A program made the position numbers and the translations under genes. The notes beneath the pieces were generated by a model. It saw nothing but the letters and a program-made list of their open reading frames with translations, ran no database searches and was not told where the DNA came from. From positions 4,006,395 to 4,070,394 of the forward strand of contig NZ_AP017928.1 of NCBI RefSeq assembly GCF_003584645.1: a DNA stretch of 64,000 nucleotides, in the 5' to 3' direction. The DNA comes from Methylocaldum marinum (GTDB lineage: Bacteria; Pseudomonadota; Gammaproteobacteria; Methylococcales; Methylococcaceae). Positions 23,760-34,349 of this stretch are shown piece after piece (within the stretch, counting starts at the first letter, position 1; each line of letters opens with the position of its first letter).

Positions 23760-24743
23760 TTAGGGCATGGCGATACCGGCCCGGGCGGCGATTTTTCCGG
23801 CAAGGCGTTTAAAGTCGTTGTAACAGTCGAGGACAGCTTCTTGATGGGAGCCGATGGCACCATCGGCCGATTTCAGAAAAAACATCGGCTTGCGGGCGTC
23901 CATCGCCATGGGCATCAGGCTGCGGTAATGCCTGAGTAATGCAAGATTGTAGGGATCATCCGCAACACTGGGGCTGTTTGCGGAGGACTCATTCAGTATC
24001 GCTTCACGATAAACCGAAGGAATGCGTGCCATCCAGCGCTGATAGGCCTTGACCGGCCGGCTGTCGCGTATGCTGTGTTGCATGACGACATAGCCGACCG
24101 GCTGCATCGAGCCGCTGGACATGGGGACGTCTTGCGGCGCTTTCGGCAGCAGCTCCGCCCAAACCTCGCGCCATTCCCGCAGCGTGGGTCCCAAGTTCTT
24201 GAGACCCTGCAGGGAAAAGAGATCCGGAGCCAGCGGCAGGACCACATGATCGGAAGCGATGAGCGCCGAGCGGTTGATAGCGCCTAGATTGGGGCCGACA
24301 TCGACGAGAACGATTTGCGCTCCCCAGGTACTTCCTTTCAGAATGAGCCGGTGGAAAGCCGTCATGGTGCGGAAGGCCGACTCGTCGCGGTTGTGGCAGC
24401 GCGGCCAGGCATCCGAGAGTTTGTCTTCGAAGCGGGAAAGTCCCAAGTCGCCGGCGATGAGCCCCAAATTCGGGGTGATTTTTTCGACATGCGGCGAAGC
24501 AATGTCGCCGATGCCGCGCAGAATGGGGCGGATGATCCCATACACGGTCTGCGGGTGGTCATCGTCCGGCCACAGTTCTTCTAGGCGATTTTCGTCCAGG
24601 AACATGGCCGTCAGATTGGCCTGCGGGTCGAAATCCACCGCCAGGGTTCTAACGCCGCGGTCAGCCAGCATCCAGGCCAGATGATAGACCAGCGATGTTT
24701 TGCCGACGCCGCCCTTGTTGTTGAAAAATGCCACGGTTTTCAT
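23760..24743 (-). CDS. ParA-like ATPase upstream of Wadjet
   Basis: 327 residues. It starts MKTVAFFNNKGGVGKTS with the deviant Walker A motif KGGVGKT at 10-16, followed by AVDFDPQANLT (about 36-45) and IVLVDVGPNLGAIN, the Walker B region of ParA/MinD ATPases. No ParB partner is adjacent. The start overlaps the end of the AlbA_2 gene by 4 bp and the jet genes follow on the same strand, so it is probably part of the same transcript. Its role in relation to Wadjet is unknown; positioning or DNA-surveillance functions are speculative. Confidence 0.85.
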   Translation of the reverse strand: MKTVAFFNNKGGVGKTSLVYHLAWMLADRGVRTLAVDFDPQANLTAMFLDENRLEELWPDDDHPQTVYGIIRPILRGIGDIASPHVEKITPNLGLIAGDLGLSRFEDKLSDAWPRCHNRDESAFRTMTAFHRLILKGSTWGAQIVLVDVGPNLGAINRSALIASDHVVLPLAPDLFSLQGLKNLGPTLREWREVWAELLPKAPQDVPMSSGSMQPVGYVVMQHSIRDSRPVKAYQRWMARIPSVYREAILNESSANSPSVADDPYNLALLRHYRSLMPMAMDARKPMFFLKSADGAIGSHQEAVLDCYNDFKRLAGKIAARAGIAMP

Positions 24744-25927
24744 GTCGCTCTCCGATACACCTTAACCAGTACCGTGTGCGGGTCAGAAAAGTCGAACTGG
24801 GCCGGCGGATTGCCGTTCTGCGCGAGCAGCGCCTGCGCGCGTTGAACGCCATAGCCGAAACGATTCACGAATCCCAGTGATTTCATGGCTTCCGCTATGA
24901 TCGGATTGCGATAGCTGTTGCGAGTAGGAAAATTCTCCGGCGTGGCCTCGCCGTACAAACCACCCGGACTCAGGATTTCGACATGACCACTGAACCAATA
25001 GAAGCGAATCGGGGTGTTGCTCTCATAGTTACGATGCATCACGGCATTCATCAGTAGCTCCCGTAGCGCCCATTCGGGGTAATCGGGCACCAATTTTTCC
25101 TCGAAACCGCCTACCGTATGAAGCCTGGTTTGGATGAGCAGTCTTACGCGGCTTTCGAGCTCGTGCAGAATGGCGTGCAAGTCACCGGAGATTTCGGCCT
25201 GATCCTCGGGCACATCGGTCAAATCGGTACCCGGCAGTTTTAGATATTGCACATAAGCGCCCGGAAGGTAAAAGCGCGGGTTTTTGCCGAACAAAAGAAT
25301 GCCCGCATGGGTAGGACAGTGGCGTTCGGTGTCGAACAAGCGGAGGGCGGCTAATTGATGTTCGATGGGCCTGTGATTGGCCAAGACCGTTTCAGGGTCG
25401 ATGGTCTCACGGCGGTAGGCGTCAAATTGCCCCAAGGCAATGTCGTTGAGCCTCGCTTCCAGGCACGGGCGGGCATCGAAGGAGCGCGCCAGCGCTGTCC
25501 GGCGCTCGAATAACAAACGTTCTTCCTGCTCGTTGGCAACGCCTTTGCGCGGTCCGACGCGGATATAGACTCGCCCTTTGTATCTTACGGGGGGCAAGTC
25601 GGAGGGCAACACCTCGACGACCGCTACATCGCCGCCCTGCAATGCGACTTTGAATACATTCATTGCCGGTTGCGGTAGGACGTTTCCATCGGAGCGGATG
25701 GCGCCGAGATTCTTGAGCAACTCGTCGGTAACGGTCAGTCCTGAAGGAGTTCCGTCGTCATTGACCCCTACCAGGAGATAACCGGGACGGCGATGGCCGG
25801 GGAGATCGTTGGCAAAGGCACAGATGGCTTGGCCGAATTTGTCGGCATCCGACGTTGATCGGGTTCGTTCGATACGGTCGGATTCGAGATCCGATAGCAG
25901 CGCGAGCAGTTCATCTTGACTTAACAT
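24740..25927 (-). CDS. AlbA_2 (Schlafen-like) and HATPase_c_4 domain protein
   Basis: 395 residues. Residues ~10-125 form an AlbA_2 domain (FGQAICAFANDLPGHRRPGYLLVGVNDDG, then KGRVYIRVGPRK). The C-terminal half carries a GHKL ATPase fold: ELLMNAVMHRNYES (N box, about 287-300) and EILSPGGLYGEATPENF (G1 box). This COG2865 architecture occurs in regulators and in defence loci. It has a clear ribosome-binding site (GGAGG) and is the first gene of the six-gene operon that ends with jetD. A regulator or sensor role is inferred. Confidence 0.82.
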   Translation of the reverse strand: MLSQDELLALLSDLESDRIERTRSTSDADKFGQAICAFANDLPGHRRPGYLLVGVNDDGTPSGLTVTDELLKNLGAIRSDGNVLPQPAMNVFKVALQGGDVAVVEVLPSDLPPVRYKGRVYIRVGPRKGVANEQEERLLFERRTALARSFDARPCLEARLNDIALGQFDAYRRETIDPETVLANHRPIEHQLAALRLFDTERHCPTHAGILLFGKNPRFYLPGAYVQYLKLPGTDLTDVPEDQAEISGDLHAILHELESRVRLLIQTRLHTVGGFEEKLVPDYPEWALRELLMNAVMHRNYESNTPIRFYWFSGHVEILSPGGLYGEATPENFPTRNSYRNPIIAEAMKSLGFVNRFGYGVQRAQALLAQNGNPPAQFDFSDPHTVLVKVYRRAT

Positions 25928-26221
25928 GCTTTGGTCCTCCGACGCTTCGTTTGCCTGAACCCACTGGAGAGATTACCGCGCGTTGGCATACAGGGTTCAC
26001 CCGGGCCGAAAACAAACAGTCATTCTAAGAAGAAATCGGATATACCGACACAAGATTATCTCTTTGAGTTGCCGGCTATTCGATTATCCGCCGAAGGATA
26101 GCTCGACTGGCGCGAGCGCGGGCGAAAGCCCGCTTCCAAGCTTGCCATCGGGCAGATCGTCGAGCGGGGCGTTGATCCGATTACGTCGCTATTCCGGTAG
26201 GCTCAGGGTGGTGTCTCGGCA

Positions 26222-26893
26222 CTACCGAGCTCCGGTGACCGTGACGGTTTTTTGCGTCCGGCAGGTGTCGCGGATGTTCTCGCAGCGGGTGAAGGTGTGG
26301 GTGTCGCGGTCGAAGCAAACGATGACTTCGTCCAGGGTCGTGGCGCTGCTCCTTTGGCCGTTCGCGCCGCAGGACAGCACGATTTCGCCCTCGTCGAGCC
26401 CTGGATTCTTTTCCATGAACAGCCGCTCGATCTCGCCCGCTTCGGTGGCTTCGGCGAGGCTGGGCAACTTCAGTTTCCGGTAAAGCGTTTCGGTCAGCTC
26501 GAAATACTCGCTGCGGGGCAGTGCCGTGCAGGTTCCGTGGGCTTTCCATTCGTGACGGATCAGATAGTCCGAGGGCATGAAGGCGTGAATCCTGCGGTTA
26601 TCGATCCGATCCTGGCGTCCGCCGTTTCGGCAATCGCGCGGAGCATCGTTTTCACACTGAGGCCAAAGTCCATGGACGATGAAGCTACGGTTTTCCCGGC
26701 ATTGCGGCTCGTCCCGGAGACCGGGATGGGTGCGGCAGAACTCCGGCGACCAGGACAGGGCCAGTGCATAATATTTGAATTGGCCGGCCAGGTTGTTTCG
26801 GCAGGCCTGCTCGTCTTGCGAACGCCAGTCGGCGTGAACCGATAGAACCGAAATGCTCAGTGCGAACAGGATAATGTTCTTCAAGACAGTCAC
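26222..26893 (-). CDS. Ribonuclease T2 family enzyme
   Basis: 223 residues with a signal peptide (MTVLKNIILFALSISVLSVHA). Both catalytic segments are present: CAS I FIVHGLWPQC (His about 74) and CAS II RHEWKAHGTC (His 114, Glu 115, His 119). Multiple Cys residues suit a periplasmic enzyme. RNase T2/RNase I cleaves RNA without base preference via 2',3'-cyclic phosphates. The 295 bp between this gene and the AlbA_2 gene contain nothing recognised. Confidence 0.9.
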   Translation of the reverse strand: MTVLKNIILFALSISVLSVHADWRSQDEQACRNNLAGQFKYYALALSWSPEFCRTHPGLRDEPQCRENRSFIVHGLWPQCENDAPRDCRNGGRQDRIDNRRIHAFMPSDYLIRHEWKAHGTCTALPRSEYFELTETLYRKLKLPSLAEATEAGEIERLFMEKNPGLDEGEIVLSCGANGQRSSATTLDEVIVCFDRDTHTFTRCENIRDTCRTQKTVTVTGAR

Positions 26894-26904
26894 GATTTTC
26901 CCCC

Positions 26905-27036
26905 CTTAAGGAAGCTCTGATTAAGTTGTTTCCGTTCATGGTTCGATAAGCTCACCACGAACGGAATCAATATGTTACCGTTCGTCCTGAGCCCTTCGAC
27001 AGGCCTGTCGAAGGACTTAATCAGAGCTTTCTTAAG
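26905..27036. repeat. 132-bp foldback (MITE-like) element
   Basis: The ends CTTAAGGAAGCTCTGATTAAGT (26905-26926; one mismatch) and its inverted partner (27015-27036) form 22-bp terminal inverted repeats. Between them are two shorter palindromic motifs (ACCACGAACGG and ACCGTTCGTCCTGAGCCC, with AGGCCTGTCGA). There is no coding capacity. It lies just upstream of the RNase T2 gene and may carry or separate its promoter. 27037-27380 holds no recognised feature. Confidence 0.65.
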
Positions 27037-27386
27037 ACAGGTCGCGGACGGGGCGATCGCCGGCGACCGGAACGATGGTAAATGGATGGGGCTCGTACCT
27101 CAATCCATCAAGCCATTATGGCTTGTTGAAGGTCATTCGAATTGCGCCGGCGGTCGGATGCGCCGCGCCGGGCCATATCTTCGGCTGGAGCGGGCGTCCG
27201 AAAAAGTCGTCTTGATGTTCGCATGAATTCATTTCCCGGAAGAGAGCCTGTCAGTTTTCCCGACTTGACCGCTATACGAAAAGCGATTCACTATCGCAAC
27301 ATCGCAGCTCGACGTGAGTCGGACTCACGGCGTTCGGATTTTTCGAATTAGGGGTTTCTTGCGTAAGGTGCGTCTCAGCCTTGGCC

Positions 27387-28172
27387 ATGAGCAATCTTCA
27401 AATCGATTACGACAGCGTCGCGGACCTCTACGATCTTTATGTAACGGCGGATTACGACATTTCGTTTTTCTTGCAAGAAACGGCAAACGTAAACGGGCCG
27501 GTGCTGGAGCTGACCGCCGGCACAGGCCGGCTCTCCGTGCCGTTGGTTCGGGCGGGCACGCAATTGACCTGCGTCGATTCGTCCCGCGGCATGCTCGATG
27601 TCCTGTCCCGGAAGTTGAGAGAACACGGTCTGAACGCGGACGTCCGCTGCGCCGATGTGTGTGCGCTTGAGCTCCCGGCTTCGTTTCAGCTCGCGCTGCT
27701 TCCGTTCCAGTCGTTCATGGAGATCGTGGGCGAGGACCGCCAGCGTCGAGCACTCGCGGCCGTGTTCGCGTGTCTGGTCCCGGGCGGGCGTTTCATCTGC
27801 ACGATGCACAATCCCGCGGTTCGCCGAGCCCAAGTCGACGGCGCCTTGCGCATCGTGGGTCGGTTCCCGGTTCCGGATGGAACGCTCGTGGTTTCGGGAT
27901 TCGAACAGGGAGGGTTCCCTGTGGTCGAGCGCCTTCAATTTTTCGAATTCTTCGGTAGTGACGGTCGGCTGCGCGCGAAACGGTTGTTGCCCATGGCGTT
28001 CACATTCGTCGAGAAGGCTGATTTCGAATCCATGGCGCGAGACACCGGCTTCGACGTTATAGAACTCTACGGGAACTATGATCGTTCTTCGTTTGACGCG
28101 GACCGGAGTCCGGTGATGATATGGGTGCTTCGGAAGCGAGACGCCGAGCCGTCCGCAGTAACGGACACGTGA
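27387..28172 (+). CDS. Class I SAM-dependent methyltransferase
   Basis: 261 residues from MSNLQIDYDSVADLYDLY; a TTG two codons upstream is an alternative start. Motif I VLELTAGTGRLSVPL (about 38-52), motif II ending in VDSS, RCADVCALELP as the Asp-containing adenine-binding loop, and LVPGGRFICTMHNP mark a Methyltransf_25-type Rossmann fold. The substrate is unknown. It stands alone on the plus strand. Confidence 0.82.
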   Translation: MSNLQIDYDSVADLYDLYVTADYDISFFLQETANVNGPVLELTAGTGRLSVPLVRAGTQLTCVDSSRGMLDVLSRKLREHGLNADVRCADVCALELPASFQLALLPFQSFMEIVGEDRQRRALAAVFACLVPGGRFICTMHNPAVRRAQVDGALRIVGRFPVPDGTLVVSGFEQGGFPVVERLQFFEFFGSDGRLRAKRLLPMAFTFVEKADFESMARDTGFDVIELYGNYDRSSFDADRSPVMIWVLRKRDAEPSAVTDT

Positions 28173-28286
28173 CGGGCGGCGGCAAAGGATCGCTCCTTAG
28201 CGCGTACAATCCGCCTTGGCGGCCCAAAATACCAGGAGGGTATTTATCGGCCGGATTTAATAACTCCCGGGTGGTTTCAGCTCTTC

Positions 28287-28754
28287 GTGTTCAGGCAGAT
28301 GGAACATCCAAAGAAGGCTATCGGCACCGTTCTCAAGAATGAACCACGTGATCTTTTTTTCGCTTCCGTCATGGCTCTTGTGTCTGTGAATACAGGCGCC
28401 GAAGCTCCGGCTCTGGACCCGGCACGGCTTGCCGAAGCCGCAGTGCACTACTCCGCTGTGTCCGCCGTTCGATCGTTTCCGGTGCCCGCAGTGCATTGGC
28501 GAAGGGGCGGCCTGATGAAGACCGCGGAAGAGCGGAGCGAAATCGAGAACAAGATCATTTACCCTCTCCTGCTCCACAGCAAGGACCCGGTGTCGGCTAT
28601 CGTCGTCGAATTTTATCCGGACATGGAGAATCGATTGGGTATCCTCGCCATCTGGAGCAATGGGAAATCGAGGGAGAGCTTGATCCCTCGATCCGTTGAA
28701 GGTGCTTACGATGCCGAGGCGTACAGGGTTTTGCTTGTGCAGCCAACACCGTGA
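28287..28754 (+). CDS. Hypothetical protein
   Basis: 155 residues from a GTG (or 151 from the ATG at 28299, MEHPKKAIGTVL). No domain was recognised. The C-terminal part (VSAIVVEFYPDMENRLGILAIW) reads like a beta-rich soluble domain. A gene is supported by the open length and reasonable codon use, but the ribosome-binding site is weak. No signal peptide is seen from the ATG start. Confidence 0.45.
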   Translation: MFRQMEHPKKAIGTVLKNEPRDLFFASVMALVSVNTGAEAPALDPARLAEAAVHYSAVSAVRSFPVPAVHWRRGGLMKTAEERSEIENKIIYPLLLHSKDPVSAIVVEFYPDMENRLGILAIWSNGKSRESLIPRSVEGAYDAEAYRVLLVQPTP

Positions 28755-28807
28755 GCCAGTTCCGGGCGGCAGGAAATTTTTTGTTCAGTCATCAGGAGGA
28801 GAAAACC

Positions 28808-29026
28808 ATGAACGCCGTTTTATCACGTCGTCTGTCTCTGGCTGCGAATGCAGCCTTTTCGGTTTCGTCCGCGCCGCTCATACTCCCGCTGCTGGCCTTT
28901 CAGGCCGACCGAACCTTCCCCGGGATCATCGAGCGCATGGCTGCCGCCGCTCTCGGAACTAGCGGTGGAGGGCAAATGCGATCGAATGGCGGGGCGTTGG
29001 CACGGCTTGTGCCGAATCTCTGTTAG
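28808..29026 (+). CDS. Small hypothetical protein, possibly a remnant
   Basis: 72 residues, MNAVLSRRLSLAANAAFSVS onward, preceded by a strong AGGAGGAG ribosome-binding site. The N-terminal half has a hydrophobic segment (SSAPLILPLLAF); the last ~25 residues look like wrong-frame sequence (GGGQMRSNGGALARL), so the gene may be truncated by a frameshift. It is followed by an SRPBCC gene on the same strand. Confidence 0.4.
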   Translation: MNAVLSRRLSLAANAAFSVSSAPLILPLLAFQADRTFPGIIERMAAAALGTSGGGQMRSNGGALARLVPNLC

Positions 29027-29102
29027 CGTGTACGCCATGTCGCTCGAACCGGTAAGTTCAAACTTTCGGCGTCGAACATCCCTCATCCCTAATGGAGGTT
29101 TC

Positions 29103-29594
29103 ATGATCAAGCTAAGTACTTCGGTATGCGTTAATGCGCCAGCCCAAATCGTGTGGGAGCGGCTCGCGACCCTGGAAGACATACCGCTGTGGTCGAAGCC
29201 CGTGCTCCGTGCCCGGTGCAACGGCGGGGTGGCCCGCGGTGCTGGTGCGGAGCGCATTTGCGAATTGTCGGGCAGGCTGACCATCAGGGAGCGCTGGACG
29301 GCATGGGATGAAGGCCGCTCATTCAGGTACGAAGGATTCGGAATTCCGCTCGTGAAACGGGCCAGCAACTACTGGTCTGTACAAGCGGAAGGCGAGCGGC
29401 GGGCTCTCTTGGTGTCGGAAGCCGAAATCGAACTGAAGGGCGGGCTGCTCGGCAGGCTTCTCGAGCCGGCTATGCGTGCCAGTATGCGAAAGATGGGGGT
29501 GCAGTCGCTTGCGGCCTTCAAGTTCCTGGTTGAAAACGGCCGCCCGTATGAAGGCCCTTACTCCCGGATTCCGCCGGCTCCAACCGGGTGCTGA
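29103..29594 (+). CDS. SRPBCC (START-like) family protein
   Basis: 163 residues from MIKLSTSVCVNAPAQIVWER, with a GGAGG ribosome-binding site. The opening beta strand and helix (VCVNAPAQIVWERLATLEDIPLWS), the middle strands (FRYEGFGIPLVKRASNYWSV) and the long C-terminal helix (PAMRASMRKMGVQSLAAFKFLVE) follow the polyketide cyclase/SRPBCC pattern. These proteins bind hydrophobic ligands. The exact ligand cannot be told. Confidence 0.72.
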   Translation: MIKLSTSVCVNAPAQIVWERLATLEDIPLWSKPVLRARCNGGVARGAGAERICELSGRLTIRERWTAWDEGRSFRYEGFGIPLVKRASNYWSVQAEGERRALLVSEAEIELKGGLLGRLLEPAMRASMRKMGVQSLAAFKFLVENGRPYEGPYSRIPPAPTGC

Positions 29595-29678
29595 ACAGAT
29601 GCACCACCGCTGCTCATTCCCGCGGACTCAACTAAGGCCATGCTCGTGCTGCGCCGCTGAACCGGCACGATAGGCATC

Positions 29679-30101
29679 ATGAACACACCCACCGAAATGG
29701 AATCGCGTCCCATGCTTTCCGGAAAGTGCCTGTGCGGAGCCGTACACTACGCAGTGAAGGACGAGTTCGTTTATGCCCTGAACTGCCATTGCTCGAACTG
29801 CCGTCGCGCGACGGGTTCCGCGTTCAAAGCCTTCGCCGGGATCGAGCGCGATAAGCTGAGCATCACGGAAGGAAGGGACAACTTGTTGATCTTCGGCGAG
29901 GAAAACGCTCACGACGTTCGCTGCAAGACGTGCGGCTCGCTGCTGTATTCGGTGGTCCGCGATGGCGCGTTCGTTCACGTCACTCTGGGGACACTGGTCG
30001 ACACTCCGGGCATCCGCCCCGGCGCACATATTTTCGTCGGTTCCAAGGCGCCGTGGTTCACGATTACTGATTCATTGCCGCAACACGACGAGTTCGGGTA
30101 A
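29679..30101 (+). CDS. GFA / CENP-V domain zinc protein
   Basis: 140 residues. GKCLCGAVHYAV, LNCHCSNCRRATGSAF and VRCKTCGSLLYS supply the Cys ligands of the two zinc sites typical of the GFA family (glutathione-dependent formaldehyde-activating enzyme fold). Many members have no proven enzymatic activity. A formaldehyde role would suit a methylotroph but cannot be concluded from this domain alone. It is followed 9 bp later by the HEAT-repeat gene. Confidence 0.85.
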   Translation: MNTPTEMESRPMLSGKCLCGAVHYAVKDEFVYALNCHCSNCRRATGSAFKAFAGIERDKLSITEGRDNLLIFGEENAHDVRCKTCGSLLYSVVRDGAFVHVTLGTLVDTPGIRPGAHIFVGSKAPWFTITDSLPQHDEFG

Positions 30102-30110
30102 CGAAATCGA

Positions 30111-31487
30111 ATGGAAAAAGACGAACGTTTACTAAACAAGATCCAAAATTGTTTTGCGCAGCAAGAAGGAGTCGATGACTTATTGCGAATGTCGGAGCAC
30201 TGGGACGGCTACAAGCGTGAGAATGCGGTTCGTCGCTTGGGTATGCTGGGAAATCCGATCGCGATCCCGAGCTTGCTGGTTCGCGCCAACGATTGGGTGT
30301 CCCAGGTAAGAGACGCTGCCATGGATGCGTTACGGATGCTGATGCTCGATGAGAACGCGCAAGCATTCATTGATTCGCTGCCGGCCCTATATCATTTGGC
30401 GAAATGCCGAAGATCCGACCATGGCCGTCTGATAGCGAATGTCGTCCGCTTCTTGCTGCAGCCGGAGAATGTTGCCCTTGTAAAAGCCGCTATTGACAGC
30501 GATGACAAAAATGTCGCGCGGCTATGCGTGCGACTCTGCATCGACCATTCCCTGATCGAGGGGTCATTGCTCGTTTCGCGGACCTTGCAGCATAGCGACG
30601 TCATCGTACGAACCATGGCGTGCGGGGTGTTACGCGACTTGTCGGGAGAGGCTCTTGAAAGCGCTCTACAAAAAGCAATCCAAGATCCTTTCATGCCGAT
30701 TCGAAGAGAAGCTTTCCAAATGTGTCTGAGAACTCTGCCGGGAAAGGGGCCGGAGATTGCCCGTCGTTTCGTCTTCGATAAACACCATTCGATTCGGGAA
30801 CTCGCCATCATGCAGCTTCTAAAAAGCGGTACCGATGTCGAAGCTCTCTTCGGTGAAATTCTTTCGTCGTCTGGCCATAGCGCCCTGAAAGTCCGTTGTG
30901 CACTCCTGGGAGTGGCCCATTTAGGCGCGAAGCGATCAATCCCGTTGGTCGAAAAACACGTGGACGACGGACTTCCAGGCATCAGGCGAGCGGCGCTACA
31001 GGCTCTGGCTAAACTCGCCGGTGAGGATGCCCGAGCCTATCTCGTGGCCGGGTTAAGGGACCCATCGCCCGGCGTGGCGAGGGAATCGGTGGTCTTGCTG
31101 CGTAAAATTACGGCTTCGCCGCCCGTTGACGATTTGTTGGATGTTTTCGGCCGCGCGAAATATCCTCACACCCTGGATGTTTGCGTGAGGTGTGCGCGGC
31201 TGATGAATAAATGGGATCGGCTGCTGTTCCTGTTGACGCTGGGCGAGCGGCTGATGTCCGGAGACCGTGGCGGTGTCGAAATGCTGAGCGAAGAGCTCGC
31301 GAGATGGGACGTCGACTTCAATCGGTCAAGCGCCCAGCCAAGCGATACGCAAAAGAAAGCAATCTGGGCAAAGTTCCGCGGGTGTGCGTTTCTGTTGGAT
31401 GAACAAAGACGCAGATCGATTGAGTTTACCGTCGCCGGGTTTGGGCGTGAACTACGGCACAAGGAGAGCCAGGAACGAGCTCGCTAG
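30111..31487 (+). CDS. HEAT-repeat protein
   Basis: 458 residues made almost entirely of paired amphipathic helices: repeats at about 40-75 (AVRRLGMLGNPIAIPSLL), 170-200, 205-240, 245-330 (IRRAALQALAKLAGEDARAY) and 335-360. Such scaffolds mediate protein-protein contacts; some belong to phycobilin-lyase-like or DNA glycosylase-like HEAT families, but no specific motif shows which. It starts 9 bp after the GFA gene and is probably co-transcribed. Confidence 0.7.
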   Translation: MEKDERLLNKIQNCFAQQEGVDDLLRMSEHWDGYKRENAVRRLGMLGNPIAIPSLLVRANDWVSQVRDAAMDALRMLMLDENAQAFIDSLPALYHLAKCRRSDHGRLIANVVRFLLQPENVALVKAAIDSDDKNVARLCVRLCIDHSLIEGSLLVSRTLQHSDVIVRTMACGVLRDLSGEALESALQKAIQDPFMPIRREAFQMCLRTLPGKGPEIARRFVFDKHHSIRELAIMQLLKSGTDVEALFGEILSSSGHSALKVRCALLGVAHLGAKRSIPLVEKHVDDGLPGIRRAALQALAKLAGEDARAYLVAGLRDPSPGVARESVVLLRKITASPPVDDLLDVFGRAKYPHTLDVCVRCARLMNKWDRLLFLLTLGERLMSGDRGGVEMLSEELARWDVDFNRSSAQPSDTQKKAIWAKFRGCAFLLDEQRRRSIEFTVAGFGRELRHKESQERAR

Positions 31488-31521
31488 AGCTTTTTCATAC
31501 CTACTGTACGAGCGTTCGCGA

Positions 31522-31607
31522 GTCGGGAATCCTTTCCCGACGTCACATAGCTCGGCCGACGGGTTCGTCGGCAAAGGATTGCCGACCTACGACCGTGCAC
31601 CCCGTAG
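31522..31607. repeat. Paired-palindrome unit 1 (left of IS110 copy 1)
   Basis: Two 20-bp palindromes, GTCGGGAATCCTTTCCCGAC (31522-31541) and GTCGGCAAAGGATTGCCGAC (31567-31586), followed by CTACGACCGTGCACCCCGTAG, itself an imperfect palindrome. The same unit recurs at 32827 and 34132. It resembles a BIME/REP unit. Confidence 0.85.
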
Positions 31608-31622
31608 ATACTGTTATCCGGG

Positions 31623-32826
<1,204 letters not shown>

Positions 32827-32912
32827 GTCGGGAATCCTTTCCCGACGTCACACGGCGCGGCCGAGGGGGGCGTCGGCAAGGGATTGCCGACCTACGACCG
32901 TGCATCCCGTAG
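32827..32912. repeat. Paired-palindrome unit 2 (between the IS110 copies)
   Basis: Palindromes GTCGGGAATCCTTTCCCGAC (32827-32846) and GTCGGCAAGGGATTGCCGAC (32872-32891), then the CTACGACCGTGCATCCCGTAG tail. It differs from units 1 and 3 at several positions, more than the two IS110 copies differ from each other, which suggests independent insertions into a pre-existing array. Confidence 0.85.
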
Positions 32913-32927
32913 ATACTGTTATCCGGG

Positions 32928-34131
<1,204 letters not shown>

Positions 34132-34280
34132 GTCGGGAATCCTTTCCCGACGTCACATGGCGCGGCCAAGGGGTTCGTCGGCAAGGGATCGCCGACCTGC
34201 GACCGTGCACCCTGTAGGTTGGAAATCCCTTTCCGACGCCACGGCCAGGCCAGCAGGTTCGTCGGCAAAGGATTGCCGAC
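34132..34280. repeat. Paired-palindrome units 3 and 4
   Basis: Unit 3: GTCGGGAATCCTTTCCCGAC (34132-34151) and GTCGGCAAGGGATCGCCGAC (34177-34196) with its tail. Unit 4 follows directly: a degenerate first palindrome GTTGGAAATCCCTTTCCGAC (34218-34237) and an intact second one GTCGGCAAAGGATTGCCGAC (34261-34280). Unit 4 shows what an uninterrupted unit junction looks like and so fixes the IS110 insertion point. Confidence 0.85.
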
Positions 34281-34349
34281 GAATACTGTGATCATTGTTC
34301 GTCGACGCCGTACATGATTTACCCGCTTTTCGAGAGAATCAGGCTTTTT

